Position numbers and translations under genes: made by a program
Part shown: one piece after another, positions 26,264 to 34,523 of the stretch
Position numbering within the stretch: position 1 is the first letter of the stretch
Layout of the letters: each line of letters begins with the position of its first letter
Assembly: GCF_014656375.1 (NCBI RefSeq)
Contig: NZ_BNCH01000010.1
Span: 1 to 64,000 of the forward strand
Reading direction: 5' to 3'
Length of the DNA stretch: 64,000 nt
Source: Aliiroseovarius zhejiangensis
Lineage (GTDB): Bacteria; Pseudomonadota; Alphaproteobacteria; Rhodobacterales; Rhodobacteraceae
Notes under the pieces: generated by a model
What the model was told of the DNA's origin: nothing
The model's database searches: none
What the model saw: the letters and a program-made list of their open reading frames with translations, nothing else

Positions 26264-27571
26264 TTACTCGATGATCTCGCGCAGGACGGCCTGCGCCTCG
26301 GGCTGCGCACCGATTTCATAGGCCGCCAAAAGGGTGGCCTGCGCCTGATCCGCCGCATCTTCGCTGTCGGCATGAACAAGCACCAGCGGATCACCTTTCG
26401 CAACTTCAGTTCCGACAGGCAGAAGGGCCGTCAGGCCGACCGCCGGGTTGACCGCGTCGCTGGACACGCGCCGCCCGCCGCCAAGTTCGACCACGGCAAG
26501 CCCGACATCACGGGTTTCAATCGCGCGGACGACCCCCGCGTCTGGGGCGGGCACCGCGCGTTGCAGGGCTGCTTGCGGCAAGTGGGCAGCGTGGTTTTCC
26601 ATGAAATCCGCGGGGCCACCAAGTGCTGCGACCATCTTGCCAAACCGCTCGGCGGCGCGGCCATCTTCAAGCGCGCTCAGCGCCAAATCGCGCGCGCGGT
26701 GACGGTCATTTTCGATCCCCGCCGTGACAAGCATTTCTCCGCACAGGGCGATGACCACCTCGGTCAACCGTGCCTCGCGCCGCGTGCCGGTCAGGAATTC
26801 GACGGCGTTCGTGACCTCGACCGCGTTTCCGGCGGCATCTGCCAAGGGCTGGTTCATGTCGGTCAGCAACGCATGGCACGGCAATCCCGCAGTCTGCGCG
26901 ACACCGGTGATCGACAGCGCGAGTTCTCGCGCCTTGTCGAAATCCGCCATGAAGGCCCCATTGCCGAACTTCACATCCATCACCAGTGACCCAAGCCCGG
27001 CGGCCAGTTTCTTCGACAGGATCGAGGCAGTGATGAGCGGGACGCTCTCCACCGTCGCGGTCACATCGCGGATGCCGTAAAACCGCTTGTCGGCAGGGGC
27101 CAGATGCGTGGTTTGGCCGATGATGGCGCAGCCAGTCTCAGCAACCACCTTCGAGAACAGGTCGTTGTCCGGCGTCGCCACGTAGCCCGGAATCGATTCC
27201 ATCTTGTCCAGCGTCCCGCCCGTATGCCCCAGCCCCCGGCCCGAGATCATCGGCACATAAGCCCCGCAGGCCGCCACGATCGGCGCCAGCATCAGGCTGA
27301 CATTGTCGCCGACGCCCCCGGTTGAATGCTTGTCCACCACCGGGCCAGGTAAATGCGCCCAGTCGAACACATCCCCACTGTCGCGCATTGCCATGGTCAG
27401 GGCCGCAGCTTCGTTCCGATCCATGCCGTTCAGCAGCACGGCCATGGCAAAAGCCGCGATCTGGGCGTCACTTGCACCGCCATCCGAAATGCCCTGCACC
27501 ATCTTGGCAATCTCGTCCGTGTGCAAAGTCTGCCCGTTTCGTTTCTTGCGGATAATTTCGGCGATCAGCAT
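26264..27571 (-). CDS. deoA: Thymidine phosphorylase
   Basis: This 435-residue enzyme cleaves thymidine with phosphate to thymine and deoxyribose 1-phosphate. The family signature SGRGLGHTGGTLDKMESIPG is intact (about residues 110-129), preceded by VDKHSTGGVGDNVSLMLAP, which binds phosphate. It starts MLIAEIIRKKRNGQTL, the usual N-terminus. It stands alone, convergent with truB and divergent from the DUF1643 gene. No deoC, cdd or nucleoside transporter is adjacent, although these often accompany deoA. Confidence 0.95.
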   Translation of the reverse strand: MLIAEIIRKKRNGQTLHTDEIAKMVQGISDGGASDAQIAAFAMAVLLNGMDRNEAAALTMAMRDSGDVFDWAHLPGPVVDKHSTGGVGDNVSLMLAPIVAACGAYVPMISGRGLGHTGGTLDKMESIPGYVATPDNDLFSKVVAETGCAIIGQTTHLAPADKRFYGIRDVTATVESVPLITASILSKKLAAGLGSLVMDVKFGNGAFMADFDKARELALSITGVAQTAGLPCHALLTDMNQPLADAAGNAVEVTNAVEFLTGTRREARLTEVVIALCGEMLVTAGIENDRHRARDLALSALEDGRAAERFGKMVAALGGPADFMENHAAHLPQAALQRAVPAPDAGVVRAIETRDVGLAVVELGGGRRVSSDAVNPAVGLTALLPVGTEVAKGDPLVLVHADSEDAADQAQATLLAAYEIGAQPEAQAVLREIIE

Positions 27572-27663
27572 GGGGTGCCCTTTCCTTATGGGACCAGTCT
27601 GTGATCAAACACGCGTTGGTGCAAGGGCTTGCCAATGGCGCCAACACCCTTCAAAACGCCGCC

Positions 27664-28170
27664 ATGATTACGCGCGCGTTCCAGAAGGGCGATGCCCATT
27701 CCATTGCCGTCTATTCGGATTGCGAGAAATATCGCTATCAACTGACCCGCACCTGGGATCCGGCTAGGCGCAAGGCGTTGTTCATCATGCTCAACCCCTC
27801 AACCGCGACCGAGGTGCAGAACGACCCGACCGTCGAACGCTGCGAACGACGTGCGCGCACGCTTGGGTTTGGGGCGTTTCGTGTCACCAATATCTTTGCC
27901 TGGCGCGACACCGACCCGCGCAACATGCGCGCCGCTGCCGACCCGGTCGGAACAGCCAATGACGCGGCCATTGCCGAAAGTTGTCCCTGGGCCGACCAGA
28001 TCATTTGCGGGTGGGGCACCCATGGCGCACATTTGGACCGCGGCGCACAGGTTGAAACGCTGTTGCGCAACACAGGCCGGCCCGTCTTTCATCTGGGCCT
28101 GACCAAGGATGGGCATCCGAAGCATCCGCTATACATCGCCTATGCACAGCAGCCGCAGCCCTGGTTCTGA
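27664..28170 (+). CDS. DUF1643 domain protein
   Basis: This 168-residue protein matches the DUF1643 pattern: YSDCEKYRYQLTRTWD, LFIMLNPSTATEVQNDPTVERCERRARTLGFGAF with the PSTA box, VTNIFAWRDTDPRNMRAA and the C-terminal HPKHPLYIA. The biochemical role of DUF1643 is not known to me. The start at 27664 gives the conserved N-terminus (MITRAFQKGDAHS); a GTG at 27601 would add 21 residues. It converges on the RTX gene. Confidence 0.85.
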   Translation: MITRAFQKGDAHSIAVYSDCEKYRYQLTRTWDPARRKALFIMLNPSTATEVQNDPTVERCERRARTLGFGAFRVTNIFAWRDTDPRNMRAAADPVGTANDAAIAESCPWADQIICGWGTHGAHLDRGAQVETLLRNTGRPVFHLGLTKDGHPKHPLYIAYAQQPQPWF

Positions 28171-28195
28171 ACCGGCGCGCGACAGGCTGCCACAA

Positions 28196-29500
28196 TCACC
28201 CCAGCACGTTTGGAACAACCTCGACATAGACGTCGTGAACACTGGCGCCCGGCGCACCGCGCAAGACGGCGACGATCTCTCCGTTCACGGTCACGACGCC
28301 ATCCTCGCCCGTGTCGGATGGTTGAACATCATATTCCAGCGACTTCGCATCCTGTTCCGGGTCCAGTGACACCCGCAGGAAATCCTGACCGGGGACGAAA
28401 TCCATCACCTCGGCAAAGTCATCCCCTGCCGCCGCGTCGGAGTAGATCCAGAACACGTCTTCACCATCGCCCCCGGTGGCAATATCGCTGCGGTCCATGA
28501 TCAGCACGTCATCGCCCAATCCGCCGTCGAGCCGATCCTGATCACCGTCGATATGCCAGTCGAAATCATGACGCTCGGCCCCGCCACGTTCCATCGCGTG
28601 GCCAAGGTGGTTGATCACGTCATTCCCCTCTCCGCCCGACAGCACATCGGCGCCGTGACCTCCGAAAATCGCATCATCACCCGCCCCGCCGATCAGAACA
28701 TCATCGTCGGACTGGTCCGTATCCAAAGCGGCTTCATGCGCGCCCCCAAACAACTGATCGTCACCGTCCCCGCCAAGCAACAGGTCGTCGCCCGATCCGC
28801 CATCCAGAAAACTGTCAAGACTGCGTGTCGCGTCCAGCGTGTCATCGCCATCGCCGCCGAACCCGGCCAATACGCCTTCGCCGGCAGAGATCAGATCGTC
28901 GCCATCGCCGCCGAACAGGTAGGCCGCGCCGTCACCTGATGTCAGCGTGTCATCGCCATCACCGCCGTCGACCACGGCAACGGCCTCCTGCCCTTCGTCG
29001 CGCAGAACGGGGGTGCCATGGAACTCGTCGATCACCCCTGAGCCTGTGCCATCGACACCATCGTCTGACAGGTCCATCTGGTCAGCACCCTTCGTGAGCG
29101 ACATGTCGTCCATAGCCCCCAGAAAGTGCCCCATATCCTCGCGCCCATAGTGCTGGTCGGTTTCCGTTCCCAACAGCTGATCCAGCAGCGTGGCCTGAAG
29201 ATGAGGGGAATCGCCATCGCCCAACCCGTCATTCGGGGCAAGGACTGTGTCAGCCGAATCGATATCGGAACCGGGGATTACCTGATCGCCAGTGACGGGC
29301 AACAGTACATCCTGCTCGTCCATAACACCGTCGGATTGTCCGTCACTGACCGCGATGAAATCCCCCGTGCCGGCAACAACGTCAGGTTCGGTGCCAGCAC
29401 CGGCCTGATCTTCGTCTTCGTCGTCAGACGGACCCTCGGCGAAGCTTTCTGCCATGAAAGCGACGGGCAACAGGCCCAGAAACAACAACGAAAACAACAT
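28196..29500 (-). CDS. RTX (hemolysin-type) calcium-binding repeat protein
   Basis: This very acidic 434-residue protein has a short hydrophobic N-terminus (MLFSLLFLGLLPVAFMAESFA), probably a membrane anchor or signal. A low-complexity Asp/Glu linker follows, then about eight GGxGxDxL-type nonapeptides between roughly residues 180 and 350 (GGDGDDTL, GGDGDDLI, GGSGDDLLLGGDGDDQLFGG). Such repeats bind calcium into beta-rolls outside the cell. The C-terminus (FVPGQDFLRVSLDPEQD...) resembles roseobacter RTX tails. No type I exporter is adjacent. An upstream region with CtrA-type half-sites suggests cell-cycle or motility-linked control. Confidence 0.85.
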   Translation of the reverse strand: MLFSLLFLGLLPVAFMAESFAEGPSDDEDEDQAGAGTEPDVVAGTGDFIAVSDGQSDGVMDEQDVLLPVTGDQVIPGSDIDSADTVLAPNDGLGDGDSPHLQATLLDQLLGTETDQHYGREDMGHFLGAMDDMSLTKGADQMDLSDDGVDGTGSGVIDEFHGTPVLRDEGQEAVAVVDGGDGDDTLTSGDGAAYLFGGDGDDLISAGEGVLAGFGGDGDDTLDATRSLDSFLDGGSGDDLLLGGDGDDQLFGGAHEAALDTDQSDDDVLIGGAGDDAIFGGHGADVLSGGEGNDVINHLGHAMERGGAERHDFDWHIDGDQDRLDGGLGDDVLIMDRSDIATGGDGEDVFWIYSDAAAGDDFAEVMDFVPGQDFLRVSLDPEQDAKSLEYDVQPSDTGEDGVVTVNGEIVAVLRGAPGASVHDVYVEVVPNVLG

Positions 29501-29646
29501 TTAACGACTCGCTTCCCATAACAGCCCGAACAGGCAGGCTTCGCGGCACAACGCCTTTCGACACGGAGCAGGTTGACACAGACAACCGCTTGCGATTGTA
29601 GGCAACTGGGCGCAAACTCCTAGGAAATAATAGTTACAAACTTAAA

Positions 29647-29673
29647 TTAACGATTGGTTAACAAATGGTTAAC
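29647..29673. promoter_or_regulatory. Tandem CtrA-like sites (three TTAA half-sites)
   Basis: TTAA occurs at 29647, 29658 and 29669, each separated by exactly seven bases, giving two overlapping TTAA-N7-TTAA(C) matches to the CtrA consensus. It lies 147 bp upstream of the RTX gene and overlaps the proposed start codon of the small membrane protein at 29665. Spacing and sequence are seen directly; binding by CtrA is inferred. Confidence 0.6.
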
Positions 29674-29979
29674 ACACCAGACGACCCGCGCACCGAGGCC
29701 AGAAAGAAGCTGGCAGAGCGCGAAAAAGCCTTGTCCTTCGAGGTGCGCGCCCTGCGCGCCGAGGTCGAGCGGATGAACAATCACCGCTTTATCAAACTGC
29801 ACGATTCCCTTTGGAAGCTTGGCCTGTTTCAACTTTATCGGGGACTGGCCTTCGGCCTGGGATCAGTTCTTGGGGCATCCTTGTTGGTGTCGATTCTGGT
29901 GTATCTGCTGGCGTCCATCGACTTCATCCCGGTATTGGGCGACTGGGCACAGCAGATCATCGACGAGATGCAGCAATAG
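29665..29979 (+). CDS. Small membrane protein (DUF5665-like)
   Basis: This 104-residue protein has an N-terminal charged coiled-coil helix (about residues 9-38, KKLAEREKALSFEVRALRAEVERM) and one or two C-terminal hydrophobic helices (LAFGLGSVLGASLLVSILVY, then SIDFIPVLGDWAQQIIDEM). The layout HRFIKLHDSLWKLGLFQLYRG before the membrane helix resembles DUF5665; the function is unknown. The ATG at 29665 has no ribosome binding site and sits inside a CtrA-like box, so the message may be leaderless or start further in, for example at the ATG at 29773. It precedes rpsO by 158 bp. Confidence 0.7.
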   Translation: MVNTPDDPRTEARKKLAEREKALSFEVRALRAEVERMNNHRFIKLHDSLWKLGLFQLYRGLAFGLGSVLGASLLVSILVYLLASIDFIPVLGDWAQQIIDEMQQ

Positions 29980-30009
29980 CCCATCCGCACGCATGAAACG
30001 TTTTTTCCT

Positions 30010-30038
30010 TTGCGTTTTGCGGGGAATCTTCCTATACG
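30010..30038 (+). promoter_or_regulatory. Candidate rpsO promoter
   Basis: TTGCGT (30010-30015) and TATACG (30033-30038) are separated by 17 bp and lie about 100 bp upstream of the rpsO start. The fit to the sigma70 pattern is moderate. Confidence 0.4.
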
Positions 30039-30137
30039 CCCCCATCTGCTCGCCTCGTGTGGGCAGATCTCTCCACGGGCCTTGCTGGACGACATCCCGG
30101 CCTGCGCCATCAACCCTAACCTATGAAGGAGACCCCG

Positions 30138-30407
30138 ATGTCGATTACGCCTGATGAAAAAGCCCGCCTGATCAAAGAGTTCGGCACCAAGGACGGCGAC
30201 ACCGGTTCGCCCGAAGTGCAGGTTGCAATCCTGTCTTCGCGCATCGCGACCCTGACCGAACACTTCAAAACCCACAAGAAAGACAACCACGGCCGCCGTG
30301 GTCTTCTGAAAATGGTTGCACAGCGCCGGAAACTTCTGGACTACACCCGCGCAAAAGACGAGGCCCGTTATCAGGACCTGATCAATCGCCTGGGCCTGCG
30401 CCGCTAA
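30138..30407 (+). CDS. rpsO: 30S ribosomal protein S15
   Basis: S15 binds the central domain of 16S rRNA early in assembly. The 89 residues start [15 protein letters not shown]; an ATG 15 bases upstream is rejected because the AAGGAG ribosome binding site lies between the two. [46 protein letters not shown] and the terminal LINRLGLRR are hallmarks. A clear terminator follows, separating it from the hydroxylase-family gene and pnp. Confidence 0.97.
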   Translation: MSITPDEKARLIKEFGTKDGDTGSPEVQVAILSSRIATLTEHFKTHKKDNHGRRGLLKMVAQRRKLLDYTRAKDEARYQDLINRLGLRR

Positions 30408-30430
30408 GCCGCGCACCAGAAAATCGGACG

Positions 30431-30457
30431 AAGGGGCTGCTTTGCGGCCCCTTTTTT
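30431..30457 (+). terminator. Rho-independent terminator of rpsO
   Basis: AAGGGGC (30431-30437) pairs with GCCCCTT (30447-30453) around TGCTTTGCG, followed by TTTTTTCTTTTTT. This is a classical strong terminator. Confidence 0.85.
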
Positions 30458-30555
30458 CTTTTTTACGCGCATCGGCAACCGGTCACTTTACGTCAGGTCT
30501 TGCTTGATCCGACCCCCGCCGCCCCGTCAAGATCAGCGGATCAACGGAGGTTGAG

Positions 30556-31308
30556 ATGAAAGCAACGCTGGCGATTCTGATCAACATGGGCAGTCTGCAC
30601 CGGCTGTTTCCCTTCTGGCTTGTCGGCGTTTTTGCGCTGGTGTTCTGGTTCACACCGTGGCTCTTGCTGGCTGTTGCCTATGGCATCGTGGCGCAGTTCT
30701 TTGTCGAATACGCGATGCACCGCTTTCTGCTGCACCGCGAACCGCCCACCGATCAAGGTGTCTTCAATGAACTTTATCGCAGCCATATCGGGCATCACGA
30801 ATTTCCCGGCGACCCGGAGTTCTTTACCGGTGGCGACCACTGGTATCCGGTGCGGTTCGGTCTGATCTCGTTCGCGGTGCACAGCCTGATCCTGTGGCCG
30901 TTTCTGGGGCTGGGGCCTGCGGTGCTGACAGCCTATGTCGCCCTGTTCGTTGGATCGGTCAGCGCGTTCACCTTCTATGAATACTGCCACACGCTGGCGC
31001 ATGTGAACGTGCCGAAAGGCTGGTTCGGGCAGCGCGTCACCCGCAGCCACCTGGCGCATCACTTTCAGGATCACCAGGCCACCTATCATGTCAGTTTCGG
31101 CATGGGCTGGATCGACCGTCTGTTCGGGACCAAACACGATCCCGACACCGCCCGCGCCCGGTATGACCGTGACACGATCCTGTCGATGGGCATGGACCCG
31201 GAGGACCTGCGTCTGGTGACGGCACGCAAGGCGTTTGGCATCACCAAACTCCCACGGGGCAAGCTGACCCGGCGAGGTGCCACCGAAAGCCCGAAGCCGT
31301 TGGCCTGA
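30556..31308 (+). CDS. Fatty acid hydroxylase / sterol desaturase superfamily membrane protein
   Basis: This 250-residue integral membrane di-iron protein has four hydrophobic helices. The histidine motifs are HRFLLH (about residues 56-61), HIGHH (73-77), HTLAH (146-150) and HLAHH (165-169), the arrangement expected for the superfamily. A GGAGG site precedes the ATG. It would oxidise a lipid acyl chain or isoprenoid; the substrate cannot be told. It lies between rpsO and pnp in the same direction but behind the rpsO terminator. Confidence 0.87.
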   Translation: MKATLAILINMGSLHRLFPFWLVGVFALVFWFTPWLLLAVAYGIVAQFFVEYAMHRFLLHREPPTDQGVFNELYRSHIGHHEFPGDPEFFTGGDHWYPVRFGLISFAVHSLILWPFLGLGPAVLTAYVALFVGSVSAFTFYEYCHTLAHVNVPKGWFGQRVTRSHLAHHFQDHQATYHVSFGMGWIDRLFGTKHDPDTARARYDRDTILSMGMDPEDLRLVTARKAFGITKLPRGKLTRRGATESPKPLA

Positions 31309-31408
31309 GCACAAACAATCCTGTTTCCAAACACCTGTTTTTCCGTTATGGACCGCCCATCTGAGACGTGACGCTTCGACCCCGGCGCATGAAGAAGGTA
31401 GAGGGGTC

Positions 31409-31463
31409 GGTGGCAATGGGGCCACCATGACAACGGAAGACCCGGAGGGCCGGGAGTGCTTCC
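31409..31463 (+). promoter_or_regulatory. Structured pnp leader (two hairpins)
   Basis: GGTGGC/GCCACC (31409-31426) forms a perfect first hairpin. GGAAG-A-CCCGG, an AGGG loop, CCGGG-AGTG-CTTCC (31435-31463) forms a second one ending just before the ribosome binding site. In E. coli a pnp leader hairpin is cut by RNase III for autoregulation; a similar role here is inferred. Confidence 0.5.
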
Positions 31464-31478
31464 AGCTAGGAAAACATG

Positions 31479-33626
31479 ATGTTTGACGTAACCAAAAAAT
31501 CGATGGAGTGGGGCGAAGAAACCCTCACTCTGGAAACGGGCAAGGTTGCCCGTCAGGCCGACGGATCGGTCATCGCCACGCTGGGCGAAACATCCGTGAT
31601 GGCCAACGTAACCTTCGCGAAGGAACAGAAGCCCGGTCAGGACTTCTTCCCGCTGACGGTTCACTATAATGAAAAATACTATGCCGCTGGTAAAATCCCC
31701 GGGGGCTTCTTCAAGCGCGAAGCGCGTCCGACGGAAAAAGAGACGCTGACATCGCGCCTGATCGACCGTCCGATCCGCCCGCTGTTCGTGCCCGGCTTCA
31801 AAAACGAAGTTCTGGTGATCTGCACCGTGCTGAGCCACGACCTTGTGAACGACCCCGACATCGTCGCGATGATCGCCGCATCCGCTGCACTGACCATTTC
31901 GGGCGCACCTTTCATGGGTCCGATTGCTGCCGCACGCGTGGGTTATGAGGATGGCGAATACATCCTGAACCCGACTTGCGACGACATGCACCAGCTGCGT
32001 AACAACCCCGACCAACGTCTGGACCTTGTTGTTGCCGGCACCAAAGACGCCGTGATGATGGTGGAATCGGAAGCCTATGAGCTGACCGAAGCCGAGATGC
32101 TGGGCGCCGTGAACTTCGCACACGAGCAAATTCAGCCGGTCATCGACCTGATCATCGACCTGGCCGAAGAAGCCGCGAAAGAGCCGTTCGACTTCCAGCC
32201 TGCCGATTACTCGGATCTCTACGCAGCTGTGAAAGCGGCAGGCGAGGACAAGATCCGCGCCGCTTATGGCCATACCGACAAGCAAGAGCGCGTGGCCGCC
32301 GTTGCTGCTGCCAAGGACGAGATCATCGCATCGCTGTCAGAAGAGCAGCAGGAAGACGAAAACCTCGGCTCTGCGCTGAAGAAACTGGAAAGCGCCGTGG
32401 TGCGTGGCGACGTGGTGAAAACCGGCAAGCGCATCGACGGTCGCGCGCTGGACACCGTCCGCCCGATCGTGTCCGAAGTGGGTGTTCTGCCCCGGACTCA
32501 TGGCTCGGCCCTGTTCACCCGTGGCGAAACCCAAGGTCTGGTCGTGACCACCTTGGGCACCGGCGACGACGAACAGATGATCGACGCGCTGACCGGCACC
32601 TACAAATCGAACTTCATGCTGCACTATAACTTCCCGCCCTATTCGGTCGGCGAAGTGGGCCGCTTCGGCTTTACTGGCCGTCGTGAAATCGGCCATGGGA
32701 AACTGGCATGGCGTGCGCTGCAGGCGGTTCTGCCAACGCCGACCGACTTCCCCTACACGATCCGCGTCGTGTCCGAGATTACCGAGTCCAACGGCTCGTC
32801 CTCAATGGCATCGGTCTGTGGTGGTTCGTTGGCCATGATGGACGCCGCTGTTCCGTTGAAAGCACCGGTCGCTGGTGTGGCGATGGGTCTGATCCTGGAA
32901 GATGACGGCTCTTACGCTGTTCTGACCGACATTCTGGGTGACGAAGATCACCTGGGCGACATGGACTTCAAAGTCGCAGGCACCGAAGACGGCATCACGT
33001 CCTTGCAGATGGACATCAAGGTCGCAGGCATCACGCCCGAGATCATGGAGAAAGCCCTGGCACAAGCCAAAGAGGGCCGTCTGCACATTCTGGGTGAAAT
33101 GAACAAAGCCCTGTCCTCGGGCCGTGAAGAGTTCTCGGCACATGCGCCGCGCATCGAGACCATGAACATCCCCACCGACAAGATCCGTGAAGTGATCGGC
33201 TCGGGCGGTAAGGTGATCCGCGAGATCGTGGAAACCTCGGGTGCCAAGGTCGACATCAACGATGACGGCGTGATCAAGATCGCATCGCCCAACGGCGACG
33301 CCATCCAGAAGGCCTATGACATGATCCATTCGATCGTGGCAGAGCCGGAAGAAGGCGAGATTTACACCGGCAAGGTCGTGAAGATCGTCGATTTCGGCGC
33401 CTTCGTGAACTTCTTCGGCAAGCGCGACGGTCTGGTCCACGTGTCCCAGATCGAAAACCGCCGCCTGAACCACCCGTCGGACGTTCTGAAAGAAGGTCAG
33501 GACGTGAAGGTCAAACTTCTGGGTTTTGACGATCGCGGCAAGGTGCGCCTGTCGATGAAAGTCGTCGATCAGGAAACTGGCGAAGAAATCGTGCCGGAAC
33601 AGAAGAAAAAAGATGAAGACGCGTGA
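31479..33626 (+). CDS. pnp: Polyribonucleotide nucleotidyltransferase (PNPase)
   Basis: This 715-residue 3'-5' phosphorolytic exoribonuclease of the RNA degradosome has two RNase PH domains ([34 protein letters not shown]...[11 protein letters not shown]) separated by an all-helical domain. They are followed by a KH domain ([18 protein letters not shown]) and an S1 domain ([20 protein letters not shown]). Two adjacent ATGs (31476 and 31479) follow AGGAAAAC; I chose the second because family members begin MF. The upstream leader is structured, and two terminators follow. Confidence 0.97.
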   Translation: MFDVTKKSMEWGEETLTLETGKVARQADGSVIATLGETSVMANVTFAKEQKPGQDFFPLTVHYNEKYYAAGKIPGGFFKREARPTEKETLTSRLIDRPIRPLFVPGFKNEVLVICTVLSHDLVNDPDIVAMIAASAALTISGAPFMGPIAAARVGYEDGEYILNPTCDDMHQLRNNPDQRLDLVVAGTKDAVMMVESEAYELTEAEMLGAVNFAHEQIQPVIDLIIDLAEEAAKEPFDFQPADYSDLYAAVKAAGEDKIRAAYGHTDKQERVAAVAAAKDEIIASLSEEQQEDENLGSALKKLESAVVRGDVVKTGKRIDGRALDTVRPIVSEVGVLPRTHGSALFTRGETQGLVVTTLGTGDDEQMIDALTGTYKSNFMLHYNFPPYSVGEVGRFGFTGRREIGHGKLAWRALQAVLPTPTDFPYTIRVVSEITESNGSSSMASVCGGSLAMMDAAVPLKAPVAGVAMGLILEDDGSYAVLTDILGDEDHLGDMDFKVAGTEDGITSLQMDIKVAGITPEIMEKALAQAKEGRLHILGEMNKALSSGREEFSAHAPRIETMNIPTDKIREVIGSGGKVIREIVETSGAKVDINDDGVIKIASPNGDAIQKAYDMIHSIVAEPEEGEIYTGKVVKIVDFGAFVNFFGKRDGLVHVSQIENRRLNHPSDVLKEGQDVKVKLLGFDDRGKVRLSMKVVDQETGEEIVPEQKKKDEDA

Positions 33627-33632
33627 TTGATC

Positions 33633-33657
33633 GGTCCGGGCCTTCCCGGACCTTTTT
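33633..33657 (+). terminator. Rho-independent terminator of pnp
   Basis: GGTCCGGG and CCCGGACC form a perfect eight-base stem with a CCTT loop, followed by five T, starting seven bases after the pnp stop. Confidence 0.88.
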
Positions 33658-33670
33658 CAGCACCAACAAA

Positions 33671-33705
33671 GAAGCCCCGGTGAGACCACCGGGGCTTCTT
33701 TCTTT
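33671..33705. terminator. Bidirectional terminator between pnp and the VPLPA-CTERM gene
   Basis: GAAGCCCCGGTG and CACCGGGGCTTC form a perfect twelve-base stem around AGAC. T-rich sequence follows on the plus strand (TTTCTTT), and AAA before it gives a short T run on the minus strand. It can serve pnp as a backup and end the convergent gene at 33746. Confidence 0.85.
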
Positions 33706-33745
33706 ATACGCCAAACCATGGCGCCAAAATGTCAGATGTTGTCGG

Positions 33746-34285
33746 TCAGACCGTCGTCTTGCGCCGACGCATCAAGGCAAATCCGCCCAGTGCGGTCAGC
33801 AAAAGCACACCACCTGCCGGCACCGGCACGGGCGACACATCACCGGTCTGCGTCACATGACTCAGACGGCAATCGCTGGTGCAATTCGCCAGCAAGGAAT
33901 TGGTCTGTGCATCCGTCCAGACCAGCTTGGTCAAATCCGCAATGTTCTGGAAGAAATAATGCGACACCGCATTTGTTCCACCCACGCCGAATTTCAAAAT
34001 GAAATACCCCGGAGTGCGTGGCGCGACATCAACGAAATAGTTGCCCACATCGTCGCGCATGAAGCTGCCGCTTTCATCCTTGGTATCTATTGAAAGAGAA
34101 TTGACATCCACACCGGCGATTGAAGCCAGAGCAGCCAGTTCATCACCGTCGCCGGAATTGCCAAGTTGAGCCGACCCCAACAATGTATCGGGCGTATACG
34201 TCGCAGCATTCACTGCGCCCACCATACTGAAAATTGACAGTACGGAGGTAACCGCAACACCTTTTAATGTGTTAACAAGAGACAT
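33746..34285 (-). CDS. VPLPA-CTERM sorting-domain surface protein
   Basis: This 179-residue exported protein has a signal peptide (LKGVAVTSVLSIFSMVGAVNA), an unassigned globular middle with two cysteines in NCTSDC that may form a disulfide, and a C-terminal tripartite sorting signal: SPVPVPAGGVLLLTALGGFALMRRRK. This VPLPA-CTERM pattern is processed by exosortase-type enzymes in Rhodobacteraceae. The middle region follows no family I recognise. TAGGAGG precedes the start at 34285. No exosortase is in this window. It may be a secreted or envelope protein linked to exopolysaccharide. Confidence 0.8.
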   Translation of the reverse strand: MSLVNTLKGVAVTSVLSIFSMVGAVNAATYTPDTLLGSAQLGNSGDGDELAALASIAGVDVNSLSIDTKDESGSFMRDDVGNYFVDVAPRTPGYFILKFGVGGTNAVSHYFFQNIADLTKLVWTDAQTNSLLANCTSDCRLSHVTQTGDVSPVPVPAGGVLLLTALGGFALMRRRKTTV

Positions 34286-34523
34286 GGTCCCCCCTCCTAA
34301 ATTTAAACACGTTGAATGTATCACGCCACATTGCTGCCACAAATCGAAATCAGCTCCGGAAGGGCCGCGGGGCTCGCAAACACGCCATACAGCAACCCTG
34401 AGGGGTCATTCAAAACTCGGACTTCTACTTAATGATGACTTCTATCGCCCGCGCGACGCGGTCATGCCTTTGCACCCGGCAAGGACGAATCGCGCCAAGA
34501 CCCCCTAAGCCAGGGGCTCGCCG

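Noticed and set aside
34501-34516. CCCCT/AGGGG hairpin after the PotC-like gene as a terminator
   Set aside because: The stem is short and no T run follows on the minus strand; too weak to list.
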